A stretch of 64,000 nucleotides of DNA, from the NCBI RefSeq assembly GCF_037040815.1, contig NZ_CP146232.1, positions 4,248,001-4,312,000 on the forward strand. The letters run 5' to 3'. The DNA is from Pararoseomonas sp. SCSIO 73927. GTDB taxonomy: Bacteria > Pseudomonadota > Alphaproteobacteria > Acetobacterales > Acetobacteraceae. The position numbers and the translations under genes were made by a program. The notes beneath the pieces were generated by a model. It did no database searches, was not told the DNA's origin, and saw nothing but the letters and a program-made list of their open reading frames with translations. Positions 1 through 9,100 of this stretch are shown here, one piece after another (position 1 is the first letter of the stretch; every line of letters starts with the position of its first letter).

Positions 1-260
1 CAGTGTTCACGGTGGGTGCCCAGATGGGCGCGGCCTCTTTGGCGTCGAGGGCCGGCGACAACAGGAAATCGCAGCCCCCATCGAGACCTCGTCGCCTCGG
101 TTGCTGCGGTGTCGGCGTTCGGTTCCAGCTGAGCGGCCTCGAAGTCGCGCTGATAGTCTCCGTTCCGGCGCAGCCATTCCCAGGCGAGTTCGGGCGAGAC
201 GAGGCCTTCGACGTATTCGTAGCGCTCGGATGATCGCCAGTGCGAGATGTCGGGGGTCAT
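1..260 (-). pseudogene. DUF6499-type transcriptional regulator domain protein, frameshifted and cut by the window edge
   Basis: Reading leftward from an ATG at 260, with a GGAGG ribosome site five bases upstream, the product begins MTPDISHWRSSERYEYVEGL and continues through LAWEWLRRNGDYQRDF and SRWGLRFP. This matches my memory of the DUF6499 regulator domain found beside DUF2285 in alphaproteobacterial conjugative elements. After RFP the frame turns into arginine-rich sequence. Skipping one base near position 62 restores LSPALDAKEAAPIWAP, the expected continuation. I therefore see a one-base frameshift, either a real mutation or a sequencing error. The gene runs off the left edge, so its end and any fused DUF2285 domain are unseen. 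In the element it follows the DUF2285 gene on the same strand. Confidence 0.6.
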
Positions 261-375
261 GCATCCTCCGCCAGCAAACCTGCAGCAGCTTCGCTGCGCA
301 GGATTCCGCCACGAAAGCGCCAGCGGAAGCCGGAGAAATGGAAACGGGCGATGCCGCCGCGGCATCACCCCCGCA

Positions 376-642
376 TCAACGACGCGGGTGCTCGTGTGCG
401 AGCTCGCGGTAGCCGTGCTGGGTCATCCATTTGGCACGATCGAGATGGCTGTCATGGATGCGGCGGGCCCGCTCCGGTTCGGCGGCCGGGTCAATGCCGA
501 ACAGGATTGACACGGCCTCTTCCCAAGCAGCGCCGTCCGACGCGGCATCAAGGAGACGGAGGTAGAGCGTCATGTGCGCCCGATCATAGTCGGTGATCGA
601 CGCGCTCTCCGGCGGCCGTTCGAGGAAGTCTGCCTTGGTCAC
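376..642 (-). CDS. DUF2285 domain protein (element-borne DNA-binding family)
   Basis: This 88-residue protein contains the DUF2285 pattern: TDYDRAHMTLYLRLLDA, a W about ten residues on, GIDPAAEP, then DSHLDRAKWMTQHGYREL. DUF2285 is annotated as a DNA-binding domain and is common in rhizobial and sphingomonad-type integrative elements next to DUF6499 proteins, as here. The start is a GTG at 642 with an AGGTGG-like site upstream; no better ATG is in frame. The 115 bases between its stop and the next minus-strand gene hold an 8-bp perfect inverted repeat at 350-366 without a T tract. The biological role is not established; regulation of element transfer genes is an inference from context. Confidence 0.7.
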   Translation of the reverse strand: MTKADFLERPPESASITDYDRAHMTLYLRLLDAASDGAAWEEAVSILFGIDPAAEPERARRIHDSHLDRAKWMTQHGYRELAHEHPRR

Positions 643-762
643 GACGCCCCACCTGGAATCACAGAGCCCCTGCGTGTCGGCATGGCGTTAACCAAGCCCG
701 ACTTCGACGGCAACTGGTATGGCTGCTGGCTCGCAACGCGGGTTGGCCGTCGTGGAACGGCG

Positions 763-1026
763 CTAGTTTCTCTTCCGCATGTCACTGGCGGCTTTTCGGC
801 CATGGACGAGCATCACCCCTTCACCTTGGTCGGACTGCAAGAGGACGATGCCATGCGCTTCGAATGCCCGGCGCACCTGATCGCGCGTACTCTCGTAGAC
901 CTTCAAGTCGCTCTCCGACTCGAGGCGCTTGAGCGCGGTCAGTGATACACGGGCTTCGTCAGCGAGCGTCTCCTGTGTCCAACCCAGTAGCGCGCGTGCG
1001 GCCCGCGACAGTCGGGCGGTGATCAT
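763..1026 (-). CDS. Small XRE-family helix-turn-helix regulator
   Basis: This 87-residue protein has an N-terminal Cro/CI-type helix-turn-helix: ARALLGWTQETLADEARVS followed by LTALKRLES, the usual recognition-helix layout at about residues 10-40. The rest is a short tail with FEAHGIVLLQ, a common ending in single-domain XRE proteins of this length. The ATG at 1026 lies inside a perfect 20-bp palindrome, which suggests that the protein represses its own gene and perhaps neighbours. A second short palindrome with a -10-like sequence lies about 45 bases upstream. Such repressors typically keep conjugative elements quiescent. The DNA-binding role is firm; the targets are not known. Confidence 0.8.
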   Translation of the reverse strand: MITARLSRAARALLGWTQETLADEARVSLTALKRLESESDLKVYESTRDQVRRAFEAHGIVLLQSDQGEGVMLVHGRKAASDMRKRN

Positions 1027-1037
1027 GCATGATCACC
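1018..1037. promoter_or_regulatory. Perfect 20-bp palindrome over the XRE start codon (putative operator)
   Basis: The sequence GGTGATCATG followed directly by its exact reverse complement covers the ATG of the XRE gene (start at 1026). Perfect symmetry of this length at the start of a repressor gene is typical of an autoregulatory operator. Binding has not been shown. Confidence 0.5.
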
Positions 1038-1069
1038 TCCACTCGGACCTCAGCGCACGCCAGAACTAC

Positions 1070-1082
1070 GACTATAATAGTC
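1070..1082 (-). promoter_or_regulatory. Odd palindrome with -10-like sequence upstream of the XRE gene
   Basis: GACTAT, one central base, then ATAGTC form a perfect 13-base inverted repeat containing TATAAT on the plus strand and TATTAT on the minus strand. It lies about 45 bases upstream of the XRE start and may be part of its promoter or a second operator. I could not define a -35 box with confidence. Confidence 0.35.
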
Positions 1083-1176
1083 GCTCTTGGCCTCTCGGAC
1101 CAGACTGAAGAGCGTCTATTGCGGTCGCTCGAGTAGTTCAGGCCGCAACCTGATTCGGATGCTTTGGCTGACGAAG

Positions 1177-1203
1177 GCCCCGTCCGGATCGACCGGACGG
1201 GGC
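1177..1203 (-). terminator. Strong hairpin downstream of the DUF736 gene
   Basis: An 11-bp perfect stem (GCCCCGTCCGG and its complement) with a five-base loop lies 13 bases past the DUF736 stop on the minus strand. It lacks a run of T, so termination is likely but not certain. Confidence 0.45.
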
Positions 1204-1215
1204 GTCGCCGGAGCC

Positions 1216-1542
1216 TCAGTCGCCGTTGCGGCGGCTGGGGCGGGACCAGATGAGGCTGAAAGCTTCGCCGTCCTCGTCGTCGAACAGGTTGGCGTAGATC
1301 GGGGCGTTGAAGCTCGGGTCGTCCAGCTTGAGACCAAGATAGTCGCGGCCCTCGTTGGAGCGCTTGGACCAGGCGGCGCCGATCTCGGCGCGACCGACCA
1401 GGACGCGGTGGCTGGGGGCGTTCTCGCCGGTGGCCCGGGTCTCGGGGACGATGCGGACGTTCTTGGCCTGAACGCTCAGGGTGACGATCTCGCCGGTGAA
1501 CTCGTTCGTGCCGGTCTTCTTGAAGGTGCCGATGGTGGCCAT
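1216..1542 (-). CDS. DUF736 family protein
   Basis: This 108-residue protein begins MATIGTFKKTGTNEFTGEI and contains the family features VRIVPE, RVLVGRAEIGAAWSK, GRDYLGLKLDDPSF and PIYANLFDDEDG, spanning the full usual length of DUF736. The ATG at 1542 follows a GAGGAG ribosome site by eight bases. The family is a hallmark of alphaproteobacterial conjugative elements and plasmids; its biochemical role is unknown to me. The upstream 600 bases are gene-free and rich in inverted repeats, and a strong hairpin follows the stop, so it appears to be its own transcription unit. Confidence 0.85.
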   Translation of the reverse strand: MATIGTFKKTGTNEFTGEIVTLSVQAKNVRIVPETRATGENAPSHRVLVGRAEIGAAWSKRSNEGRDYLGLKLDDPSFNAPIYANLFDDEDGEAFSLIWSRPSRRNGD

Positions 1543-2152
1543 GTCATTTCTCCTCGATCTGAAGTCTCGAGCCCGCACCATTGCGGCCCCGATGGCGATC
1601 GACGGGCCGGAGACGCTCGACGGCGCACCCCAGCCTCGGGGCCCCAGTTCGCTGGGGTAGGCTTGGGGCCTGACAGCAAAGGAGAAACTTTCTTGTCCCG
1701 CGAGGAATGACGGCGCAGCCGGCAGGGGAAGAAAGTTGTGACGCCGCTGTTGCGCCATAGGCGAGCGAGGCGTGAGCCGGTCTTCGGCCAGATCAGGCCA
1801 TTGAAGAGGCCGCTCGGGTGCGCTCGATCTGGCTAGATCCCGAGGGGATGACGTGGCGGCGCAGGGCATCGGCCGAATTGGCACGCGCGGCTTACGCGAT
1901 CGGCGTTTCTGAGCGCGGAGCTGGCACGTCTCGTCCTGCTGATGAGGGGCGCCTGACCGGTGACGCCCGTCAGCCTGCGTTTGGTCGGTCGGCTAGTGAG
2001 CAGCCTGGGATCAGACGATCAGCGAGCCCTGCGCCATGACAGGTTGCGCGCTTACGTGCGCGCCCTTTCGCCCGATCCCACATCAGGTCGGTCGATGGTT
2101 GGTGCGTGGTGCGCGTCCGCTTTCTGGTCCGGCTCTGCGGTCAGTTCGACAC
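1543..2152. other. Gene-free stretch with inverted repeats upstream of DUF736
   Basis: No reading frame here has recognisable composition or a good ribosome site. The visible structure is CCCCAG-TTCG-CTGGGG at 1642-1657, a 6-bp stem on a TTCG tetraloop, inside a C/G-run region (1628-1670). A pair of arms, AACTTTCTT at 1686-1694 and AAGAAAGTT at 1729-1737, could close a larger hairpin. These lie 100-200 bases upstream of DUF736 and may belong to its promoter or leader. I see nothing else down to 2152. Confidence 0.4.
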
Positions 2153-2593
2153 TCAGGCATTGGCAACGCCCCGGCTGGTCGATCCTGGCGGGGTGAGTGA
2201 CGTCACGCGGATGAAGGTCGTGACCGCAACGGCAATCGCCCCGATGACCGAGAACACGAGCTGCCAGGCTTCCGACGGCATGGTGTGCTTCACGATGCCA
2301 TGCGTCGCGTGAAAGCCCGCGATGCCTGCGGGCGCGACGAATGCCAAGGCGACGAGGAGTTTCAGCCAGGCCGGCCGCAGGAGGGCGAGCAGAAGCTGGC
2401 CGACGCCGAGTGCGATACCGGCACCAACGGCGCCGATGACGATGGCACAGAGCAGGCCGGCGCCGGTCTCATGCGCCCAGATGCCCGCGCTGACGCCGAT
2501 GAAAGCTGGAAGCGCAAAGACGGCGAGCGTGAACAACAACCAGCAAAGTGCGCCGATGGCGACGAGCGAACCGAGAATGGCGAAGACGATCAT
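2153..2593 (-). CDS. Small integral membrane protein of unknown function
   Basis: From the ATG at 2593 (GGAGG site eight bases upstream) the product is 146 residues and almost wholly hydrophobic. It starts MIVFAILGSLVAIGALCWLL, and about four membrane-spanning segments can be drawn at roughly residues 1-20, 23-45, 47-75 and 78-125. Glycine- and alanine-rich segments and a short polar C-terminal tail are visible; no catalytic motif is. Similar unnamed membrane proteins occur in element backbones of this type. Its strand and position put it with the backbone genes. Function unknown. Confidence 0.6.
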   Translation of the reverse strand: MIVFAILGSLVAIGALCWLLFTLAVFALPAFIGVSAGIWAHETGAGLLCAIVIGAVGAGIALGVGQLLLALLRPAWLKLLVALAFVAPAGIAGFHATHGIVKHTMPSEAWQLVFSVIGAIAVAVTTFIRVTSLTPPGSTSRGVANA

Positions 2594-2734
2594 GGTGGTG
2601 GCCTCCGTGAGAATAGGTCTGACGGGTGCGCCAACCACCACCACCAAGGCGCATTGCAGAGTATAGCGAAATTCGACGTGCTTCGGGAGCGGAAATCGAA
2701 CCGATCTCCGCCCGCGAAGCTGTTCCGCCAGACG

Positions 2735-2899
2735 TCAGACGTCGAACGGATCGATCTCGGCCACGACCTCGGCATCGCCGTCGAACTCGTTGCAGGGAGT
2801 GACAGACAGCGTGCCGTCGCCCGCCCGGAAGATGATGATGGCGACCATCAGGGTGCCAGCGAGGCTGTTTGCGAAGGCATAAGCGGCGTCGAGGGACAT
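2735..2899 (-). CDS. Short conserved-looking protein, unknown function
   Basis: A 54-residue frame starts at an ATG (2899) with AGGAGC about ten bases upstream. It begins MSLDAAYAFANSLAGTLMVA, continues with a short hydrophobic strand and IFRAGDGTLSV, and ends in an acidic tail (DGDAEVVAEIDPFDV). The good ribosome site and protein-like composition favour a real gene, but the size makes this tentative. It lies upstream of the membrane protein gene on the same strand, about 140 bases away. The 256 bases from 2900 to 3155 show no further gene. Confidence 0.45.
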   Translation of the reverse strand: MSLDAAYAFANSLAGTLMVAIIIFRAGDGTLSVTPCNEFDGDAEVVAEIDPFDV

Positions 2900-3155
2900 C
2901 GGTCCGGCTCCTGTTCCGAGCGGAGGACCATCCCCCGCTGACAGGCGCCCGATGTGTCCGGCCGAGGGCCGCAATCACCGCGTAGGCGAAGACGAAGCGG
3001 CGGCACGCCAAGGCGTAGCCGACCCTTCACGGGTTGATGGCATCAGGCCCCCGGTTGGAACAAGGATCAGCGCATTTGAAGCGGGGGTCGCGAAGTTTCA
3101 GAATAGGAGCTACACCGATGGCCGGACCAAGATGCTGGTGCTGACGTAGCTCTTC

Positions 3156-3824
3156 ATGCTGACGACAGAACTTGACGCAGTCATCATGCGAAGGCTTGCT
3201 GCCGATATGTTTGCACCCTTCAACGCAGTTCAGATTCGTGTGTCAATCGACGATATTGACCCTCCTGCTTGGAGGCGTCTGATCGTACCGATCGACTGGA
3301 ATCTGGAGCAATTGCACCTGACGATCCAAGCGGCGTTTAACTGGTGGAATTACCACCTGCATGAGTTTCAGATTGGCGGACTGCGCTTTAGCGATGCGGC
3401 TGCTGCTTACGAAAGCTCCAGCAGGGATGATCCCAAGGTCTTTGAGCAGACGGACGTTCGCTTGCGTGACTTCACGAGATCTGGTGCGAGGTTCAACTAC
3501 CTGTACGATTTCGGCGACGGCTGGTCGCATACCGTTGAATTGGAACAATGGCTTTCCCTCGACGTCGCACCAAAGAAGGCTCAATGCATCGATGGTGCAC
3601 GGGCTCGCCCTCCCGAAGATATCGGCGGGATACCCGGCTATCAGCGGTTTCTTGAAATCTTGGCGGACCCGAGCGACCTGGAACACGATGAAACCAAGCA
3701 ATGGTGCGGAGGATATTTCGATCCTGACTGGTTCGACCTCGCGACTGTCAACAAGGACGTGAGCAATGCGCTGAAGCCCAATGTGAAGCGGCGTCTTCAC
3801 CAGCCGAAACCGCGAAAGGCTTGA
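3156..3824 (+). CDS. Plasmid pRiA4b ORF-3-like family protein
   Basis: The 222-residue product carries the pRiA4b ORF-3 family signature: QIRVSIDDIDPPAWRRLIVP near residue 25, then LEQLHLTIQAAFNWWNYHLHEF, and FNYLYDFGDGWSHTVELE near residue 120. The C-terminal part has the usual IPGYQRFLEILADP and WFDLATVN pieces. Function is unknown; members occur on plasmids and islands. It is the only plus-strand gene in the first 15 kb, and it faces the DUF2493 gene across a perfect palindrome. Its start is uncertain: ATGs at 3156, 3186 and 3207 are all in frame and none has a strong ribosome site. Base composition is lower in GC than its neighbours, suggesting separate acquisition. Confidence 0.75.
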   Translation: MLTTELDAVIMRRLAADMFAPFNAVQIRVSIDDIDPPAWRRLIVPIDWNLEQLHLTIQAAFNWWNYHLHEFQIGGLRFSDAAAAYESSSRDDPKVFEQTDVRLRDFTRSGARFNYLYDFGDGWSHTVELEQWLSLDVAPKKAQCIDGARARPPEDIGGIPGYQRFLEILADPSDLEHDETKQWCGGYFDPDWFDLATVNKDVSNALKPNVKRRLHQPKPRKA

Positions 3825-3831
3825 GTGCATC

Positions 3832-3851
3832 GGTGGCGCCTAGGCGCCACC
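3832..3851. terminator. Perfect 20-bp palindrome between convergent genes
   Basis: GGTGGCGCCT is followed at once by its reverse complement, between the stop of the plus-strand gene (3824) and the stop of DUF2493 (3840, inside the palindrome). It would form a hairpin in either transcript. It has no T run, so it is a bidirectional terminator candidate. Confidence 0.4.
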
Positions 3852-4769
3852 TGAGCCGAATTTCCAGACCGGGATGCCGAGCTTCTTCGCCTTGTCGGCG
3901 AGATTGTCCTGGATGCCGGTGCCGGGGAACACGATGACCCCGATCGGCAGCACGTCCAGCATCTGATCGTTGCGTTTGAACGGGGCGGAGCGGCCGTGTT
4001 TGGTCCAATCGGGGGCAAAGCCGATCTGCGTAACGCCGCGGTGGTCGGCCCAGCGGGCCGCGATCTTCTCGGCGCCTTTTGGAGATTTGCCGTGCATCAG
4101 CACCATGTCGGGATGCTTCGCGCGGACCTGGTCGAGCTTGGCCCAGATCAGTTGATGGTCGTTGAAGTCGAGCCCGCCGGTCAGCGCGATCTTCGGTCCG
4201 GCGGGCAGCAGCACCTCGCGATCGGCGCGTTTGCGCGCGGCGATGAAGTCGCGGCTGTCGATCATCGCAGAGGTGAGCTGGCGATGGTTGACGCGTGAGC
4301 CGTGGCGGGGAGACCAGTTCGAGCCGGTCGTTTTCCGGTAAAGGTCGGCGCCGGTGTCACGAAAGAGTTCGAGGGCGTCTCGGCGTTCGATGAGCCGCTG
4401 TCCGGTGGCGATCAGCGCCTCGAGCTGCACGGCCTTCACCTCGGAGCCATCCTGTTCGCGCTGCCCCTGCTTCTGCGCCAGCTCGTTGTCGTCGAGTGTG
4501 CGTTCGACCCGTTCGACGGCGCGGTGGAAGGTGTTGACCGTTGACCACAGCAGGTCGTCGAGATCTGCGTCGAGGCCGGTATCGGCCATGGTCGCAATCA
4601 GCGCGTCGAAGATGTCGGCGACGGCGCCGGCGATCACGCGATCTTCCGGAATTGGTCGAGGATCGGGTTCATCGTCGCGGGGATGGAAGCCGTAGAGCTG
4701 AAGCTCGGTCAGAACGTGGTCGGTGGGAGAAGAGATGTGGTCGGGCTCAAATTCGTCGTGCTCGCTCAT
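3840..4769 (-). CDS. DUF2493 (YspA/SLOG-like) domain protein
   Basis: The 309-residue product starts MSEHDEFEPDHIS at an ATG with a GGAG site six bases upstream. The N-terminal half is helical and acidic. The C-terminal half is the DUF2493 domain: KIALTGGLDFNDHQLIWAKL, MVLMHGKSPKGAEKIAARWA, GVTQIGFAPDW, then RNDQMLD and GVIVFPGTGIQDNLADKAKK. This is a Rossmann-like SLOG fold thought to bind nucleotides or nucleotide-derived ligands. The GKSPKGAE loop is the likely phosphate-binding element. Homologues are standard in this type of conjugative element. An upstream ATG at 4811 is possible but lacks a ribosome site. Confidence 0.8.
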   Translation of the reverse strand: MSEHDEFEPDHISSPTDHVLTELQLYGFHPRDDEPDPRPIPEDRVIAGAVADIFDALIATMADTGLDADLDDLLWSTVNTFHRAVERVERTLDDNELAQKQGQREQDGSEVKAVQLEALIATGQRLIERRDALELFRDTGADLYRKTTGSNWSPRHGSRVNHRQLTSAMIDSRDFIAARKRADREVLLPAGPKIALTGGLDFNDHQLIWAKLDQVRAKHPDMVLMHGKSPKGAEKIAARWADHRGVTQIGFAPDWTKHGRSAPFKRNDQMLDVLPIGVIVFPGTGIQDNLADKAKKLGIPVWKFGSGGA

Positions 4770-5123
4770 GGGAAGCTCCGTTCGCTGGACCGCGACCGCC
4801 GCGGCCTTCATGGCGACGAAGCCGTCGGACGGGCTGGACTGGCACCCGGAGCGAAGCGAGGGGCCGCAGCGTGAGCGAAGGACCGCAGGGGCCGGCTATT
4901 TTGTCTCGCGATGGAAAGGCCCGAGCCGGGGTCCCCGCGCGGCTTGACCGCGTGGGGTGGAGCGGGCCGCCGGAAAATAGTCGGCCACAAGGTTGCCTGG
5001 ATAGACCGTCTGATGGCCGATCGCCCTCTGGAAGGCCGGGGCGCGGTCCTCTGGCGAAACGGTCATCCCGGATGCGAGCGTTGATCGAAGTGCTCGACCG
5101 GCAGCCGCCTGCCTCCATCCCGG
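4770..5123. other. Intergenic stretch between DUF2493 and Toprim genes
   Basis: These 354 bases hold no convincing gene on either strand. Frames through it are arginine- and proline-rich, as expected for non-coding high-GC DNA. I see no clear promoter or leader of the type found before the helicase, parB and ardC genes. Confidence 0.4.
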
Positions 5124-6185
5124 TTAGGCTGCGTGCTCCATGAAGCGTGCGACGTCCTGGGGCGCGATCTGGACCCGGATGGCCGCCCGGAGCGCCGCGA
5201 GCCCTACCAGCCGGAGGTCTTCATTGAAGTCGCCAAGCGTCGGAGACAGGGTGACTGCCTCGATGCCCGCTTCCTCCGCGCGGGTCATCAAGGTCCTCAC
5301 CGCTGCATCGCCGGCGGGATCGTCATCACGCGCGACATACAGCCGGTGCAGGGTGTCGGGGAACTGGATGGCAGCCAGATGTGCCGCCGACAGCGCAGCC
5401 GCCATCGGCATGGTTGGCAGGACGCAGCGCAGCGACAGCATGGTCTCGACGCCTTCGCCGGCCGCCATCACCGAGCCCGGCAGTCCGAAGCGCACGGCAG
5501 ACCCGAGGAGATTGCCCATCGCCCGTCTCGGTGTCTCGACGGGCGCCTTGCCTAAGGTCGCTTCGTTGAAGCCGTCGGGGTCCAGCCAGGTGCGGTGTGC
5601 GCCGGTGAGCTCGCCATTGAGGTCCGTGACGGCGGCGATGATCGCCGGCCAGATCTCGGTCGGGGAATGCTCATCGGGGCGGAAGAAGCAGCGGGGATGG
5701 AAGCGCAGCGATCCGGTTTCGTGCAAAGACGTAATGCCGCGTGCGCGCAGATACGTCTCGGCGAGTGTACGGCTGATAGGCTGTGCCATCGCGAAGAGAC
5801 GCCTCGCGGCGTCTGGCGAGCCCATTGGCGCCGCGAACGTCCTAGCCCGCCTCGACTCTCGTGCGGGTTCTGGATGCGGGAGGCTCAAGAAGCGCCGCGC
5901 TTCCTCGGCGACCTGCTTGAAGTCGGGAAGGTCGCAGGTTTCGCGAATGACATCGAGCAGATCGCCATGCTCGCCAGTCGCGGCGTCGGTCCACTTGCCG
6001 GCGGCGCCCTTGCCGGTCTGCGGCCCCTTGAGCCGCACGAACATTGAGCGGCCCGGCGTGTTGCGAACGTCGCCGACCAGCCAGTAGCCTCCCTGCCTTG
6101 TGCCGTTGGACAGATAGTGCCGGCACACGGCTTCGGCTTGGCCGGCGAGGCGGGCCGCGAGATCGGATGCGTCAAGGCTGGCCAT
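5124..6185 (-). CDS. Toprim-domain primase-like protein (DUF7146-type)
   Basis: The 353-residue protein has a Toprim catalytic core: VMAAGEGVETMLSLR near residue 240 supplies the conserved Glu, and LYVARDDDPAGDAAV near 285 the Asp-x-Asp metal site. The N-terminal region (CRHYLSNGTRQGGYWLVGDV, WTDAATGEHGDLLDVI) resembles the CHC2/zinc-ribbon-replacing region of element primases. ARTYLRARGI-type sequence (AETYLRARGITSLHETGSLR) is also typical. It probably primes or processes DNA during element transfer. The ATG at 6185 shares its A with the TGA of the upstream helicase gene (TGATG), so the two are translationally coupled. A GTG at 6188 is an alternative start. Confidence 0.82.
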   Translation of the reverse strand: MASLDASDLAARLAGQAEAVCRHYLSNGTRQGGYWLVGDVRNTPGRSMFVRLKGPQTGKGAAGKWTDAATGEHGDLLDVIRETCDLPDFKQVAEEARRFLSLPHPEPARESRRARTFAAPMGSPDAARRLFAMAQPISRTLAETYLRARGITSLHETGSLRFHPRCFFRPDEHSPTEIWPAIIAAVTDLNGELTGAHRTWLDPDGFNEATLGKAPVETPRRAMGNLLGSAVRFGLPGSVMAAGEGVETMLSLRCVLPTMPMAAALSAAHLAAIQFPDTLHRLYVARDDDPAGDAAVRTLMTRAEEAGIEAVTLSPTLGDFNEDLRLVGLAALRAAIRVQIAPQDVARFMEHAA

Positions 6186-9100
6186 CACGCTGCCTCCCGT
6201 TCAGAGATCCGCGTGACTGGATAGCGCTCCATCACCTTGGCAAGGACGCCCACGCCGGTCGCGTCGGTGGGAACGAACATCCGGAGCTTCCAGGAGATGA
6301 TCTCGTGGAACAGGCCGTAGGACCGGAGGAGATCGCGCATCGTGTCGGAGAAGCCCGATAGCTCGATGCGGTGGACGCCCATAACCCGCGCGCGATGAAG
6401 CTGGAGGCCCTCAGTGAGATCGAGGACGGTGCTGCCTGCCACCAAGGCTGCAAAGGCATCGGCAGCCGTCAGCGTGGGCGCTCCGATCGCGAGCGCGTTG
6501 GCCGCCCAGGCTGGAGACACGCGTCGCCCGATGATGCGTTCCCCGTCGTCCGTCTGGAGGCGATAGACACGTGTGCACTCATCCGGGAGACGCTTCCAGA
6601 TCGGGAGCAGGAGCCCGGCGACGACATGGATCGTGCTGTCGGTGAACTCGGGGATCTGCCCCAGTTCGCGCTGCCACGCCGCAGCGAAGACCTCGCGATC
6701 GGCCACCCGCCAATGGCTTTCCGCCATCCACGCCAGCGATGCATGGTGATGTTCCATCGGGCGGAGCAAGCGCACCCGGCGTTCGATTTCGCCGTCATCC
6801 AGCATGATGCTCGGGGCAGGCACCTGAACCGCCGCCCTGGCGGATCGGTCGTTGATCAGCAGAGCTGCACGTGGATCGGCGAGAAGCTCGAAGGCTTGTT
6901 CGAGCGACAGGGGCCTGTTGCGCTCGCGCTGGGTGATCGTCAGCAAGCGGGTTTCCGCGCCAGTGGCGGGATGCGTGTAGATGGTGTGCCGGTCGGTGAC
7001 GACGAAGCTTTCGGCTTTCAGCGTTTCCAGCCCGATGTCATAGGTGCCGCTGGCCAGTGCTCCGGCAATACGGGCATTGAGAAGCTGCTCGAAGGCGCTG
7101 AACAATATGCCCTGCAGGTCGATCGTCAGCGCCAGCAAGCGATTGAGAAAGGTCGTGATCGGCGGTAGCTCGTCGCGGATGCCTGTGTCGTCCATCAGGC
7201 TGAGGCCGGTGGCGCTCTCGAAGATTTGGAGCGGGCAGCCATCGACCTTGCCGCGGACGATCAGCAGGTAAAGTTGGCGGAGCGCGTCGCGCGCGTGGGG
7301 GCTTTCGAGATTGTCCTCGGGTCTGAAGAGGCCCTGTCCGCCGGTCTGGCGCTGGCCGCGGGTGATTGCCCCGAGCGTGTCGAGCCGGCGGGCAATGGTC
7401 GACAGGAAGCGCTTCTCGGCTTTCACGTCGGTTGCGATCGGACGAAAAAGCGGCGGCTGCGCCTGGTTGGTGCGATTGGTGCGACCAAGGCCCTGAATGG
7501 CGGCGTCGGCTTTCCAGCCCGGTTCGAGGAGATAGTGGACACGAAGGCGCTGGTTCCGCGCCGCGAGGTCAGCGTGATAGCTGCGCCCGGTGCCGCCAGC
7601 ATCACTGAACACGAGGATGCGCTTGGCATCATCCATGAAGGCGGCGGTCTCGGCGAGGTTGGCGGAGCCCGGACGGTTCTCGACCATGAGCCGATCACCT
7701 TTGCGGATGATGCGCCGCGATCGCCCGGTCACCTCGGCTACCAGGTCGGTTCCGAAGCGCTGGACGATCTGATCGAGCGCGCCAGGCACCGGCGGCAGGC
7801 TTGCGAGTTTCTCGATCAGCCGGTCACGCCGGGCGAGCGCTTCACGGCTTTTGACGGGCTGGCCGTCGCGGGTGACAGGTCGCGAAGAGAGATTGCCATC
7901 CGCGTCGGTGAACGGCTCGTAGAGCTGCACCGGGAAGGAGTTTTGAAGGTAAGACAGCACATACTCGCGCGGCGTAATGTCGACGCGCACGTCGTTCCAT
8001 TCCTCGGTCGGCACCTCGGCCAGTCGCCGCTCCATCAGTGCCTCGCCGGTGGAGACGATCTGGACGACAGCCGCGTGCCCGTCATCGAGATCGCGCTGGA
8101 TCGAGCGGATCAGCGTTGGGGTCTTCATCGAGGTCAGCAGGTGCCCGAAGAAGCGCTGCTTTGTGCTTTCGAAGGCCGAACGGGCGGCAGATTTGGCGCG
8201 CGGGTTGAGCGTGCCGGTCTCGCTGGTGATGTTCGCGGCGCGCATCGCGGCATCGAGGTTGTTGTGGATGATCGAGAACGCGCCAGCATAGGCGTCATAG
8301 ATGCGGCGTTGCTCGTCGGTGAGCGCGTGCTCAACCAGCTCGTACTCGACCCCGTCATAGGACAGGGATCTGGCGGTATAGAGGCCGAGGGCGCGAAGAT
8401 CGCGGGCCAGCACCTCCATCGCTGCGATACCGCCGGCCTCGATGGCAGCGACGAATTCGGCCCTAGTGGCGAACGGGAAATCCTCGCCGCCCCACAGGCC
8501 GAGACGCTGGGCATAGGCGAGATTGTGGACAGTGGTGGCGCCTGTCGCCGAGACGTAGACGATTCGGGCACCGGGGAGGGCGTGCTGGAGCCGCAAGCCG
8601 GCACGGCCCTGCTGCGACTGAGCGACATCGCCTCGTTCTCCCTTTCCGCCGCCGGCGTTCTGCATTGCATGGCTCTCGTCGAAGATGATCACCCCGTCGA
8701 AATCGGAGCCCAACCAATCGACGATCTGGCGGACGCGCGAAACCTTGTCGGCCTTCTCATCGGACCGCAGCGTGGCATAGGTGGTGAATAGGACGCCTTC
8801 CGGCAGTGTGATCGGCCGCCCCTGCGGGAAGCGGGAGAGCGGCGTCACCAGCAGGCGTTCCATGTCCAGGGCCGACCAGTCGCGCTGCGCATCCTCGATC
8901 AGCTTGTCCGACTTCGAGATCCAGACGGCCTTGCGCCGACCGTGCAGCCAGTTGTCGAGGATGATGGCGGCGGACTGGCGGCCCTTGCCCGCGCCCGTGC
9001 CGTCGCCGAGCATGAAACCGCGCCGGAATCGGACGGCGGATGCCGCGTCGTCAGGTGCAGCAGAGACGACATCGAACGTCGCGTCGATGGTCCAGGCGCC

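Noticed and set aside
7226..8791. 521-codon plus-strand frame opposite the helicase fusion
   Set aside because: No recognisable domain. It lies within the conserved helicase core read on the minus strand.
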